Origin: Callipepla californica brunnescens
Lineage: Eukaryota; Chordata; Aves; Galliformes; Odontophoridae
Direction: 5' to 3'
DNA: 64,000 nt
Assembly: GCA_023055505.1 (NCBI GenBank)
Contig: JALIRH010000001.1
Coordinates: 11,451,467 to 11,515,466 of the forward strand
The stretch's first letter is position 1, and the number at the start of each line of letters is the position of its first letter. Below the pieces are notes generated by a model. The model saw only the letters and a program-made list of their open reading frames with translations. It was not told where the DNA came from and ran no database searches. This document shows positions 1 to 12,466 of this stretch, in pieces. The translations under genes and the position numbers were made by a program.

Positions 1-395
1 GACCTCTAGAGATCATCGAGTCCAACCCCCTGCCAAAGCAGCTCCCTAGCCCAGGTTGCACAAGTAGGTGTCCAGGTGGGTCTTGAACATCTCCAGAGAA
101 GGAGACTCCACCACCTCTCTGTGCAGCCTGTGCCAGTGCTCCGTCACTGCACTGTGAAGAAGTTCCCACACGCATTTGTGTGGAGCTTCCTATGCTTCAG
201 TTTGTGTCCATTTCCCCTTATCCCATCACCACACACTGCTGAGAAGAGTCCTGCCTCATCCCTTTGCCTCCTGCTCCTTAGATATTTATAGATGTGGATC
301 AAATCCCCTCTGAGTCTTCCTTTCTCAAGGCTGAACAGCCCCAGGTCTCTCAGCCTTTCCTCCTAAGGGAGGTGTTCCTCACCCTTTATCAATAA
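1..395 (-). mobile_element. CR1 LINE fragment, 3' region
   Basis: Read on the minus strand this is the 3' part of a chicken-repeat-1 non-LTR retrotransposon. Diagnostic blocks on the plus strand are GAGATCATCGAGTCCAACCC near the left edge, the CTCCACCACCTCTCTGTGCAGCCTGTGCCAGTG-like segment around 107-140, and the AGGCTGAACAGCCCCAGGTCTCTCAGCC-like segment around 329-357. The extreme 3' tail lies beyond the window. Similarity fades after about 395, so the copy is 5'-truncated, as is usual for CR1. Confidence 0.9.
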
Positions 396-847
396 CTTAT
401 TCTGTCCTGGCATCTCTACATATGACAGTATTTGGGACCTGTAAAGTGTGCTGCCGATTCTTCTTAGTGCAACACGCAGCTTTTCATATTTTTCCACTGG
501 AATTAATGTTACTTTTAGTTTTGCAGAAGAGCTTTATTCCTTGCTATTCAGATTTCACACTAAGACATCAGCAATTTAAGAAACATAAAGTAACTCTCAA
601 ATGCCACTCAACTCATAGCATTGCTCACTACCTGAAGTAATGAATATGAAAGCCATATATAAATATTTTAAAGGCATTTCAGTTTGCTGAACGATAATGG
701 TTAGAAATGAGAAAGCCAAAATTAAATTTATATTTCGTTGCCTTATTCATAATGTTTTTGTTTGATATGTGGGTTATAGACAAGCAAATCACCTAAAGAA
801 TGAAGTCTGCGAGCATGAAAACACATTTCCATAATTGCTTTGGCAGG

Positions 848-935
848 AAGCCCGCGTGCTCTCGCAGCGGAGCGGTGGATGTTTCGCAGGACGGCGGAGC
901 TGTGTGCTCTGCGGGGCATGCCGTCTGCAGCAAGG
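848..935. other. CpG-dense GC-rich patch inside intron 1
   Basis: About ten CpG dinucleotides fall in roughly 85 bp (CCCGCG, CTCGCAG, AGCGGAGCGG, TTCGC, ACGGCGG, TGCGGGG, GCCGTC). The kilobases on either side are AT-rich and nearly CpG-free. The patch begins directly after a TTTGGCAG that could serve as a weak splice acceptor. The short open frames across it on both strands resemble nothing I know. It could be a small intragenic CpG island, an alternative exon or promoter, or a GC-rich insertion; the sequence alone does not decide. Confidence 0.4.
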
Positions 936-1899
936 TTGGCTCTTCTCAGCTCTCCTGCAAGAACGAGCATGTCTTTACCTTTCAACACCGAGCTCCAAAC
1001 ATCCTTAATGATTTGTGTTTGCTGATAGCTCAGCTTGTCTGGTCTTTAGAAGATGAGAGAAGAATAAGGGGAATTGAATAAAAGAGAACTGCATACCTGG
1101 GAATAAAGTTTGATTTCCACTGCAGCAGTTAACCTTTGCGGTGCAGATTCCTTACAAGGAATGGATGTTTCAGATGGGTGGGTAGGTGCCTTTTTTGTTT
1201 ACATGTGGACACAGAACCTGTGCTTCTCTGGCATTGATTTTTGGTAGCAGTGTTGTGTACTGGCAGGCTGTCAGTGTTGGCCTGCTGCTCTCGAGAGGAA
1301 CTCTTCCAAGCCACAGTACCCTCTGCTGATGTTTGCTTATCTCAAGGGGAGGTCTTTTCTTGTGTGGAGGCTTCCTGGGGCTTATTTTGTACTGCTAAAT
1401 CATTTCACTAAGATGGTGAACAGAACTGTCTATTTCTAAATTTCAGATTCCTTTTTCAAGGGCATAATTTTTGTCTTTGCACTGCTACAGCCTTCGTTTC
1501 GCCATTTTTCAAACGTTTCCTCATATAATTTAGATGCTATCTATACAATTTTATTCTGTGAAAATAAAACAGCTTTTGCATTTAATTTGGAGACAATTTA
1601 CAAGTAGGAACACATGACCTGGAAAATTTGATGTAAGATGAAAATCCTCCGTTGATATGAAGGTTGTAGAGGTTGTCCAAGGTAGAAGCATTAGGAGGAT
1701 AGCAGTAATTGCATTAATCCCTTAACAATATTGTAGCTTAAATGGTTTCAAAATGGCTGGACTAGGTATCTGAAAGCATAAAATCACTGTGTATATTTCA
1801 GGTGCCAAGAAGTTTTGTGGTAAGAATCACTGATGCTGTTGAGGTACTGCTATTCATTGCAGGTTAACCATTACAGGTAGAACTTTTTGCTCTCATTAG

Positions 1900-1932
1900 A
1901 AAAAAAAAAAAACAACAAACAAACAACAAACT
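1900..1932. repeat. A-rich / CAAA low-complexity tract
   Basis: A run of A residues passes into repeated CAA/CAAA units. It is a simple low-complexity sequence of the kind common in introns, with no retroposed element recognised beside it. Confidence 0.85.
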
Positions 1933-2637
1933 GTGTTTGTTTATTTTTAACTAGACAAAATACAGGAAAAAGGAATAAGCTTTTCTGGCAGTTATGTTTG
2001 AGATTTTGTAATGTTAAAGTTCAGAAATATGGAAACAAAGGCTTTGCATTAATGTTTAAATTCTGGGAAAGCAAAACAACTGGCTGTAATTGTTGCCTGG
2101 TTTTATTGGTATATGTTAGTAGGAGTCCCCTTTGGCATGACATTTTCACTTCACACAGATTTGATGAGGAGAGAAATATCTTCCTGAACACTTCAAGAGT
2201 TGATATAAGCCTTGTAAAAGGCCTGTCTGGCTCCCTGGAGAACTTTCAGATTTTGATTTTTCCCGTAACACTAAACTCTAATAAAATAGGTTGTTTGCAA
2301 AGCGTAGTCATGTAACGTTCTCCATTAATAATCTGCTTTCAGATGCACTCTGCTTTGATGTGAAATCCACCTAAAGAAATGCAGTGTTTGTCTGGGAGAC
2401 TCATGGCTGCTCTTCTCAGGCTGTCTGACATGCTTTGTGATGGTGTAGCATCAATGGCCAAGAGCCCACGTGCTGCAGACTGAACATGTTTAGTGAATTT
2501 TCTTCAGTAAGCATGCTGTTAAATGTGAAGGTGGTAGTGCTTGGATAACTCCAACAGATGGAAGCCACTATAACGTTGCATGGTCTTATCTTGAGACTGA
2601 ACTCAGTTTGTAATCATTATTCTCCTCTCTTCCATAG

Positions 2638-2751
2638 CTCAATAAGCAGCAGCTACAGACACTGAAAGAACGTTTCCAGGCCTTTCTGAATGGGGAGACA
2701 CAAATCGTAGCAGATGAAGCCTTCTGTAATGCTGTGCGAAGTTACTATGAG
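2638..2751 (+). CDS. CADPS2: CADPS2 exon 2 (38 codons, phase 0-0)
   Basis: This exon encodes 38 residues, [13 protein letters not shown] through AVRSYYE, of calcium-dependent secretion activator 2. CAPS2 is a cytosolic and vesicle-associated protein that primes dense-core vesicles for Ca2+-triggered release of neuropeptides and neurotrophins. The exon lies in the N-terminal region, well before the C2, PH and MUN-type domains. It is bounded by TCCATAG at 2631-2637 and a consensus donor GAG|GTAAGT at 2751/2752. Both borders fall between codons, and 114 bp is a multiple of three. The stretches [14 protein letters not shown] and NAVRSYYE favour CADPS2 over CADPS, whose remembered equivalents read QIMADEAFM and AVQSYYE. 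Joined to the next exon it reads through without a stop. The numbering as exon 2 follows the human gene from memory. Confidence 0.96.
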
Positions 2752-5683
2752 GTAAGTTGTATGCTTTGTTTTTCTCTGTTGCTTAAGAAGTTCATAGGAT
2801 CTTTTTTTAATGCAGATTTAAGAAAAGGAATTTTAAATTTTGGAAGATGTGAGTTTGCACACATTCTAGAAATGGCTTCCTACTCCAGCTTCGTTGTTTT
2901 ATAAGTGGAAATCCACTGCCTCAGCACAGGAGATAAACTGAACTGGAAAATATCCACTTGTTTTGAAGAAGGAGAAAAAAAAAAAGACAAAACGAAAGCC
3001 TCCTGGTGCTAAAAATCTTTCTGGCAGCATTTGACACAACTCAGCACTGCTACTTTTATCTCCATATGTCAAAGTTGCCTCTTTTAATCAGGGATTCAGT
3101 TGTAAGTTACCATCCTGAGAAATGTGTCCTCTGATTTCTAGTTACCGTGAAGGATTCTTGCTGCCTGTTCTCTTCCCAAAGCAGCAAAGCTTTCCACGTG
3201 ACTGGGCCATATCTCACCTTCTCCTGTAGCTTCCCAGGGATGTTCTGTGACTGCCTGCATCTGTGCAGATCTTTAGATGTGCTTTTAACTGCACAAGGCA
3301 TAGGTCCGGTTGCAGACCAAGAGGGCGGTTCACTGTCCTGTTGTAAAATAAGCAACATGTGTTTAGAGAATTTATGCTCTTCTCTTAGCAAAGGGTACTG
3401 TGAATTCATTTCTAATGCATCTTAAACTTGTTCAACGAATCACAAGAAGTCAAAGAGACTTCATCCATATTTCACTCTACCACATCTTTTTCAAATTTCT
3501 TAGCTTTGTTTTTCATATACTATTCATCCTCTGTCAGCTATTCTTTGCTGACGAATGCAACTTTTCTTCAAAGGTAAAAATTCAGAACTGGTGTTCAAGT
3601 TTGCCTTTACCTACATGTAATGATGTTGCACAGAAAAAGAAGAGGTAAGAAGGGTCAAAAGGTCTCTCTGTCACACAGAAATGTGAGAATTCAGCATGGG
3701 TTTCTCCAAGTCATAGACTGACCAGTGCTGTGGCAATCAGAATAAAGTGAAATATCATAAATGGACTTGTGAAAGGATGGGAATGACTGGGTTACACATC
3801 TGGGGGTGAAACATGAAAATATGAACGTTTATGAGATTCTGCATAGGGGTGAAAGAGCAATGTAGGAATCTTTAGAAGATAATCCTTCTTCCCTATAACT
3901 GATGCAGAAGTTAGGACTAGGAGGAAAAGCAGTTTGGTAGATGTTGCAGAGCAAGGTTGAGGTACTTTGCTGCCCAGAAATAGGCTGTAGAGGAGTGGGA
4001 TATTTCAAGGTGCTAAACATGGAGTAGAATTGAAAAGAATGTAATATTTATTTTCTTTCTTTAAAGAAGCTGTGTGACAAGGTTGATGTTTTAGAGGAAG
4101 TAACCTGTGTTTTGGAAAGGATGTAACACTGAGTAAAGATGATTTTAAATTAAATGCTTAAACGGTAACTGTCCAGTTAACATTTACTTGTGCCCGTTGT
4201 TAATGAAATTATTTGGACTCATCAAGAACTATCTTTCTAGTGAAAAGCTTTACTTAATAATCCAAGATGCCCATACAGATTGGAAGACCAAATGTTTTTG
4301 TAATTTTAACTATTCACCACTTTTTATTCTATGTGCAAATATTATAGATATCCAGTTTTAAACAGAGGTTTCCAAAGATCTTGGCATTGCTGTCTTGGCT
4401 GCAGTGACAGTAGGACTGTCTCTGGGCTGATGGGATCATGATCCACTACTAATGCACGATTAACAATATGCATGTGATAATTAAGTGCACACCACTTCCA
4501 TTTTTTTTCCAGGTACTGGAAACAATTTCCAGTTCTGCAGATTGAGATGGCATTTGCGAGTAATTTTTAGTTCATTTTCAAGTTTGGAGTGAATAAACAC
4601 TGTGATGTCAGAATCAGCTGACCAGGAGTCTTAATTCAAGCTACTGCTCTTCTTCAGTGTCCTTTAATCAACTCTTTTGCATCTAACCACATATTCTTAT
4701 CGTCATTTATTTGTCTTCTGTGCCCTTTTCATTTACTTCATTATCCGTTTGTTGAAAATATTTAGCTCTACCACTTCTTTTTGAGTTCAGCTGATGCTAT
4801 GCACGGATGCTTCCTCATCAGTATGTCTTCCACATGTGGTCCAGTACATCTCCTGTTTGAGCACACTTTCTTTAGTAGTTAAATGGGGACATATTGCTTA
4901 TCAGCTTTAATGTTAATTTCCTTATACTTTAGCTACTGAGTTACAGTTTAATTTTATCTGACATGAGAGGAAACAAATACGTGGCCTGCACAGTAATTAT
5001 TTTACTCTGAAAATGATTAATTTCCCTTTAATCTTCTGCAATAGTCATGGTTTGAGACTTATTACTAGCCAGGCTGGACTCATTACTGCAGGTAGTTTTC
5101 TGCACCCAATTCTTTGCCTTTGAATATGAAAGAGAAGATTTGATTTGGGTATATGACATAAATCCTGTATTATTAGTTTCAACTGTTTGAAGTCATTACA
5201 ACTGTTTATAATTACTGATTTTGTTCAGACCTTTTCCTCTTTTAGAATCAAAACTAAGTCTTTAGGATTTAGGAACTTACTGTAGCTCAGACTTTGTTTT
5301 ATTTCTAAAAATATTTGCTGAAAGAGTTTATTTATCAATACCAATTTCACTGTGTTGAGTGAGTCAAGATTGTTTTGAAAGTGTCATACTCCTGTGTCAG
5401 GAATACTTGAAGAGCTTGATACTGGTCTGTGTTATGTCTTTTCTAATGTTTCTATGTGTTTTAAGACACATAGAATTGGAATTATTTTCTATTTATATTA
5501 AAATTCAAATAGGAAAGCAAATCACAGGAAAAGTCGCATTAGTTTTTTTTTGATCCTCTGCAAATGGTTATTTTCCTGTCCTGTGCAATTCCTCTCCCTT
5601 AGTACCACACCACATTTTCTTAGGTCTCTGAAATTCAGTGTGGTTTCGTTGTATCTAAATATAATTTAGATATTTCCTCTTCC

Positions 5684-5701
5684 TTTTTTTTTTTTTTTTT
5701 T
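5684..5701. repeat. T homopolymer (18 nt)
   Basis: An uninterrupted run of 18 T residues in intron 2. No associated retroposed element is recognised. Confidence 0.9.
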
Positions 5702-5958
5702 AAGATAAATAAGTGTTTACAATTGTATTTCTGTAATCATTCAGAATTAAACATTTGTTGTTTGTTTTGTTTCTTTTTTCCTGTGGAAAATTCCATTGCA
5801 GATATTAAGCCAGATTCAGATGTTGGTGATGCTTTCTGATAAAGAGAAAAATTCAATGGCCATTTATTATGAGTAATTATATTCGACACACTGCTACTAA
5901 GTGTAAAATGAATTTATGAAATAAAGTATTTCTTTGCATATTTCATCCCTGTTTGTTC

Positions 5959-5988
5959 TACACATAGATACATACATATCTATGTGTA
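5959..5988. repeat. Perfect 12-bp inverted repeat with 6-nt loop
   Basis: TACACATAGATA is followed by a six-base spacer (CATACA) and then its exact complement TATCTATGTGTA. It sits in a short TA/CA-rich stretch (TATGTGTATATATGTGTATGTACATAC follows), so it probably arose from microsatellite-like sequence. No terminator or transposon context is apparent. Confidence 0.8.
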
Positions 5989-8900
5989 TATATGTGTATG
6001 TACATACTTTTTCATATTCTTGTATGTTCCTTCATGGAGATTGGAAAATGCTTTTGAGCAGAGCCCTGAGAGGTTTGTTTCACCACCTAAGAAAGACTTA
6101 GCCTAAAATGAATACATTTCTATTAAACTTATGATACTGATTCTTCAGTCTTGAGCATGTGCAGTCTTAGGTATGAACAGTGTAGTTGCAGAGCACTGTG
6201 ATGATCATTTGAAATAATGAGAACTTTTTCAATGTTGTAATGATTCCATGCTCTAGGGTTATCAATTCCCCGCTTATAGCATTGTGCAGCTGCATGTAGT
6301 TGCATGTACTGGTGTTTTTCCTGTTTTTCTTGCTTCTTCTCTTTTAAGTATGTGGTTCTAACTTGTAATTACTGCACACTGGCTAAATCTAAATGTTAAA
6401 TGCAGGATCTGTAGCAGTTGGCACTGAGAGTTTTTCAGAATTTAAAATCAGACCTAGTTCGACTGTACTTATTAGCCTGTGATGAGGAGATCGTTTTTAA
6501 CTCAATTTCTATTTCAACTCAGGTGTTGAAGTCCTTGGCAAATTAAACTCTTGCCTGTTGCAATCTGACAATAGGAAAGAACTGAGGTGTGGCCAGTAGA
6601 GAGACCCATGAGACTGGGGACTGGTGTGTGATTTCAGTACTGGGTCTGTACCCCCTGGAGGGGGATTAGGATGGTTTAAAAATGAAAGTGACATAAAAGT
6701 AGAAAAGCAGTTAAGATCACCAAGAATAGAGGTTCCAAGTCTATAACTTTCTAAGAAGACAAACCATTTCATTCACTCTCCATAGAAGAGGGGTTGGGTG
6801 ACACCTTTCAGCTTCTACAGTAGGCAGAGCAAGCATTACTTCAAAAATCTTTATCCCCTGGTTCAGAATCCTGAAGGGCCAATAGAAGCTTTTGGGGTCT
6901 GCAGGACATGAACTTTTGAAAGCAAAAAGCACCTTCCTGCCCTTCAGAAAGGACTCTCCATGTGGGACCCAGCAGCAGTTGATGTGGTCACCATACAAAG
7001 TCAAGATGTCTAACTTCAGTCTTGAGCATGAGTAGTTTGGCTGTTAAGGAGTTTGTAAGATCTGTAGAGACAGGAAGTGAAAGAAAATTATCATTATTAC
7101 TGTCAGTGTCTAACAGTGCAAATATACCTGTGACAGAATCAGTGATTCTTTATTTTGATCAAAACTATGTGGACTTTTATAGGAATTGTGAAAATAGCTT
7201 TCTTATTGCAGCACGGTTGTTTGGCCAATAATGGAAACATGCTGTAGCATCACAAAAGCATCATTCTTTGCAATTATCGTTAGAAAAGGATTAATTGTGT
7301 TTTGGAGCTTTTTAAAATTATTATTCTTATTGTTACACCATTTGGATGTTGAGTTAGTCTGGAATAAAAATGATTATTTCTGTAAAGGCTGGAGTAAAGC
7401 AGTGATGCTATTTCTGCCCATAATTATGGAACAAAGTGTTCCAAAGATATTTGTAGGTCTGTAAAGGAAGTCAGGCACCGAAGCATCTCTGTGGTGAATA
7501 TGCAGCAAGGTAGTAGCTCCTTGGACTTGAAGTGGTGTTCTGGCTACTGTTATGGCGTGAATTTAATATCATCTATTTTAGGTACACAGTTCTTATTCAA
7601 GGCAACAAAATGTATTGATCCTGATGAGGATGACCCTAAAAAAAAAAAGCACTCATTAGAATCAAAACATAGTACACACAAAATAGATAGCAATTAAATG
7701 TTATAATGTTCTATTTTGATATTAGCAAGGCAAATAATGGAATCAGTAGATCAAACGTATTTAAATACATTAAGATAAAATTATAGACCCTAAATGGCTT
7801 TCAGCTGATTTCTGCTTTCATTTTGTTTTTCTTGAAAGCTGTAATTAGCATACATACTTAGATATATTGAGGGATTTGGGCTCTTTGCTTTCTTTAGATC
7901 CTTTTCAAAAACCTGAGCATTAGTACAATTTGAGAGCTACTGTTGTTACAGTCTCATTTGCAGAAACAGTCTCCACAGTATGTTCCCTCGCGTTAACTCT
8001 AGGATGATCTGGTGTTTTGCCTTGTGAGGGAGCCTTTCAACAACAAATGTTTACAGTTGCACTTGTCAGCATTTGTACTGCTTGTTTCTTTCCAGTTGTC
8101 TTAAAACATTGATGAATTTCAGTGTGACATTGGTGTGGGGCTGTTATTTTAAGGTCTGTTGTAAGGCAGTTCTTTGAAAAGCTTTAGTAAAATGCATTTA
8201 GGCCACCTCCAAGAGAGAGACACAAAGAAGGTTTATCTAAGTCATGCACTCCTTCAGTGAAGCTCCGATGCCTTCAATGTTTTGGATCAGTAGCTTCAAT
8301 TTAGCATGTAATGGAGATTGCTTCAGTGTTAGCAGTCTAATTACATTCCTCAGAGAAGTGAAGGGGAGATAAGGCACGAGGAATTCAAACTTGTTTTACA
8401 TAATCTAGCCCACTCTGGGCTGAGGAGAGTTAGCTGGATTGCAGCTCTGTGGTGCATGGCCTCTCCTCGTGGCCTACTGTTACGTTACTTGTGTTGAAAG
8501 TGTGTCAGCTATGAAAGACTCTCATTTCTGGCTTTGCAAAAAACTACAGCTAACTATTTTCTTTGTCTATCAAAAGAACGAGTACCCCATTTTCATTTCC
8601 ACCCACATTGCTTCAGAGAGCAAAGGATTTTGCTGCGCATCTGCACAGAATATAATCATTGACTGTTGAGGCTGTCTGTTTCAGTCTCCTTAGACACTGG
8701 TATTTGTGGATAATCATTGATAATTTGACTGAGGATGTCATGCAGTTTTCATATTAACATAACAAATGTAATTACAGCAGATTTTTATTTCAAACTTCTA
8801 AATGAGGTAGTTGAGGGAGGGAGATCGGTGTTTTAATTGCACCTATCTTAACTTTGCAAGTGCTATGTACAGATAGGAAGAGAGGAAGAAACAGCTCATC

Positions 8901-10191
8901 AAATGTGAATGAAAATATCCCAGTAACAGTACTGTTATTTGTTTTTAGTCTGCTTTTGTTAAAGGGGAATATGGAATATCTTGCGGAACTCAACACTGCA
9001 GAAATAATTAGTGTTGGGTGAGGTACATCTCTACTATAGGGAGCAGCTGGTGACATTATTTACTTTAACAGATACACAAAATTTGCCTAATAATCTGAGC
9101 AAAGCAGTTAGAACACCAAAAAATTGCTCAAACTGTTACGCAACAGTGGATTTGTTCACCATTGCTTAATTATTTTTCTCCTAATCCTACTGCTGTTCTG
9201 CTGTGTCTCAAAGGAAACAAAAACTTATCTAGGCTTCAGTTTTGCAGTTAGCAGCAGGATGCACTGAGATGTTGTTGCTGTTTTGTGAACTGAAAATAAA
9301 TTGTTTTTCTGCCTAATAAGACAGGTGACAAGATAACATTGGCGCTTCAGAAAATTTTGAGGATGGTGTTCAAATATTCTCCTTTTTTAATCAGGAAATC
9401 ATTATATTGAAAGATTTTTATTTATTTCCTTAGGCACTCAAATGATGGCAAATCTCAATCTTTTCAAATTGTCTTTCTCTCTGCCTTTTCAGTGATATTT
9501 AAAAATTAGACCAGGTTCCAGCATGAGCCCATCTGGCCCTGTGGAAGGGGGAAGAACTACTACAAAGTCTTTTATTAAGAAGTTACATTAATACTAATGA
9601 ACTTTCCTTTGTCCCTTCATATTGCCATCTCTGTTGTGTGCTCCGGTTGGGGCACATTTCAGGGACTCTCCAGAGAACAACCAGACACTTCTCCAGCAGT
9701 CAGAGATTCAACGTGTTCTCTGACTTGCTGCCTTTCTCCGTGACCAGAAGGAAATACACAATTTAATACCAGTAGTACACTCCAAGACTCTGAATACAAC
9801 ATAAGAGAAAATTTTGACAGGATACCAACAGACTCTTGTCAGCCAAAGCTTGTCCAACTGATTTCTCTTTCTCTTTTCCCCAGCTCTCTAGACACTGGAA
9901 TTTCCTCACATCATTTCTTTAGGTTTCAAGTTTTGATGAGCTTCACTGTAGAAAGCTGCTGTAATAATATTTTTCTAATTAACCATTCTACTGAATAATA
10001 AGCTGAAATATTTCTTTACCTTAAGAAAGGCAAAACAAATGACCCACATGCAAATAAATAATAAAAGAGAAAGCCTATTTTCCTGTATTATTGTGTGGAA
10101 TTTTTAGGACTCAGATTTACTTTGAGTATTATTTCATTTATTCTCAGTTTTCTAGGTGATGGGGAAAAAATAAATGTAATTTGGGTATTTG

Positions 10192-10275
10192 ATAGATTCA
10201 TAGATTCATAGATACATTAGGTTGGAAAGGACCTACAAGATCATCTAGTCCAACCATCCTCCCACAATAGAACTC
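10192..10275 (-). mobile_element. CR1 LINE, short 3'-end fragment
   Basis: This is a short CR1 tail on the minus strand. It keeps the 8-bp tail microsatellite (ATTCATAG repeated, on the plus strand) followed by AGGTTGGAAAGGACCTACAA and GATCATCTAGTCCAACC. The first bases after the tail match the CR1 consensus well. The copy ends after roughly 80 bp, so it is a severely 5'-truncated insertion. Confidence 0.92.
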
Positions 10276-12162
10276 TCTGTTACCATATTACTTTGTGACA
10301 GAAAACTTTACCTTTATAGATGTGTGACTTGTCAAAATCTCTTAAACTTTGAAGTAATGTCTTGGAAAAGTGTCATTTTCTTCATATTTGCAAATTAAGA
10401 ATCTCTGAGTAAACCAATGTAAAGGGAACACAGCCATAAGGGATGAAAAAGGTCTGCAAATGAATGGCTGAAATTTAGAAGTCAGTAAATGAGAAGTGAT
10501 CACACTGAACTCTCTCAACTGTGTTTCATTTCTGTTTTGTGACTAATTACAAAGGAAAGCAGCAAATTCTTACATCTGAAAAACTGTGAAGGCAGAAAAC
10601 AATGAGGTAAGTATATACTGAGTGATTATTTTCAGATTTTGATTGATCTGCATTCCCCACCATAGAGTATTGCTGAAAGTCAAATTAGAAAATGAGATTC
10701 TTAAGCTTTTTATTTAGTGAGGTAAGATTTGTAGTGCAATAGAGATAGTTTTTTTCTGTTTTATATTGCTTCATAAAGGTTTTTCTCCCCTCAGAGTGAG
10801 AAAGATGTTTCTTCGAAGTTCATTCCAGCCATAAAGTTGTTAACCACCTAAGATTCTCACTCAACAAGAAACAACATTATCTTAAATGGAGCATGTGGGA
10901 AGAAATAGATTACCAGGTCTGTTCCAGTTAGTAATTACATGCGTAGGGCACAGCTAGTGAACAGTAACTGCCTCGTTAAGGAAACTTGTTTCCTTTCCAC
11001 TTGGCCCTGCCATCAAACCATTTCCCCTGATTTCTTAGTTTATTTTTTTTATTAACTTAAGCTCATTGCTTAGCTTGCTGTTTTTCCTTTGTGTTAAGCC
11101 TATCTTGTTCCTACTTAGCAAAATAAAAACGCAGAGCAAATTACGTTTTCTTGATCTGTAGTAAATAATTTGACATCAAGCATTTATTGTGGTCCCTGTT
11201 TGGACCTTTCTCTTTTCCTATTTCCACGTGACACTTCTAGACACAGCCCCAAATCCTGGTGTAGTTTTGATTGTACCATTTAGTTTAAGTGATTAATGTT
11301 TTTTGTATTGGTTAATATGCTTCAATAATTAATATGTTTTGTTCCACATGAGGGATATCAAAGCAAATGATTGGCAGCAATGTGGATTTGAAGCTGATGT
11401 AGAGGAACGTGGACTCACAAGTGACAGTGCCATGTCCAGTGACATGGGCCAAGAAGCCCCACCTGTTAGGAGCTGGGTGTAGGCTCTCAGGGCAGCTCTA
11501 TAGTGAGCAAAGGTGCCTTTAACACCACCATTAGCTGCTGTAGTGCCTGCCCAGGTCCTCCTGCTTGCCAGCGTAACAAGTTGTGCTGGAGGTCTGCCCC
11601 AGCCTCAGGACAGAGCCCCCATGCAGCACACTCACACATGTGGTATGATGATAAAAGCAGTGCTGCTGCGTGTTTTACTTCCTCCACAATTAAATGAAGT
11701 GAAATGGTGGAATGCGCGCTTCTGTACCCATACTGATAGATTCGTGTCATAGGCATACATATGATCTCTTCGTCTTTGTTTCTGTCTCTTCATCTTCTCA
11801 GTAATGAATGCAAGACGAACATCCATTTGCTGACCTGCAGCATGCACACAGGCCAGCATTTCCCAGCTTGAAAGTTGTGGTTGGGTATGTGGGACTTGTG
11901 AGCATTATATACTTTGCTTTGGAAATGTGTGCGTGCCCGTTCCCAGTCCAGGCACAAGAAGATAAATGATCTCCTTGGAATGAGATTGTGATGTTTTTGT
12001 TACATTTCAATTTCCTGTTCTTGTAGTACCTTTCCTAGAACTAGGAAAGGATTTTCTGTTAGAGCAGAAAATAAGCTTTATTTGTGTGTGTTTGTCCCTG
12101 CAGTTTCACTGTGATAAATACACGTGCTGAATATTGTGTTATTCTGCTAATTGTGTGGTTGT

Positions 12163-12466
12163 GGTGAGGTGGGGGTTGGCCTTTTCCCATGTAACTAGCA
12201 GAGAGACTAGAGAGAATGGCTTCAAGTTGCGTCAGGGGAAATTCAGTTTGGACATTAGGAAATTATTTTTCTCTGAAAGAGTGTCAGGCTCTGAAACAGG
12301 CTGCGCAGGGAGGTGGTGAAGTCACCATCCCTGGAGGAGTACAAAAAACATTTAGATGTTGTACTAAGGAATGTAGTTTAGTGCAGAAATACTGGTGGAT
12401 AGGTGGACAGTTGGACTGGATGATCTTGGAGGTCCTTTCCAACCTTGGTGATCTGTGATTCTATGC
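12163..12466 (+). mobile_element. CR1 LINE 3' region, about 300 bp
   Basis: A plus-strand CR1 copy. Recognisable blocks in order are GTGAGGTGGGGGTTGGCC, a GAGAATGGCTTCAAGTTGCG-like segment, CAGGGAGGTGGTGAAGTCAC, CATCCCTGGAGGAGTACAAA, GACTGGATGATCTTGGAGGT, CCTTTCCAACCTTGGTGAT and a terminal GTGATTCTATG. Open frames crossing it carry many differences from a functional element and belong to the 3' region, so they are not genes. Confidence 0.95.

Larger units (their letters stand above)
1..2637 (+). other. CADPS2: CADPS2 intron 1, 3' end (partial)
   Basis: This is non-coding sequence upstream of the first visible CADPS2 exon. It ends in a good acceptor: a pyrimidine-rich run (TTATTCTCCTCTCTTCC) followed by ATAG at 2634-2637. 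It holds a minus-strand CR1 fragment at the left edge, a CpG-dense patch at about 848-935 and an A/CAA-rich low-complexity run at 1900-1932. Otherwise it is AT-rich sequence in which I recognise nothing. The GC-rich first exon and promoter expected for this gene are not here and must lie further left. Confidence 0.85.

Noticed and set aside
1887..2315. Longest open frame in the window outside the CADPS2 exons (142 codons, plus strand)
   Set aside because: It starts in an A-rich low-complexity tract, has no recognisable domain, no promoter or splice context, and a composition like the surrounding intron. Chance is the simplest explanation.
1..2637. Possible CADPS2 first exon or promoter, looked for at the left end
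   Set aside because: No sequence encoding the expected QLYVFVVRC or FNAKQPTDM segment occurs before exon 2, and the CpG patch at 848-935 does not encode it.
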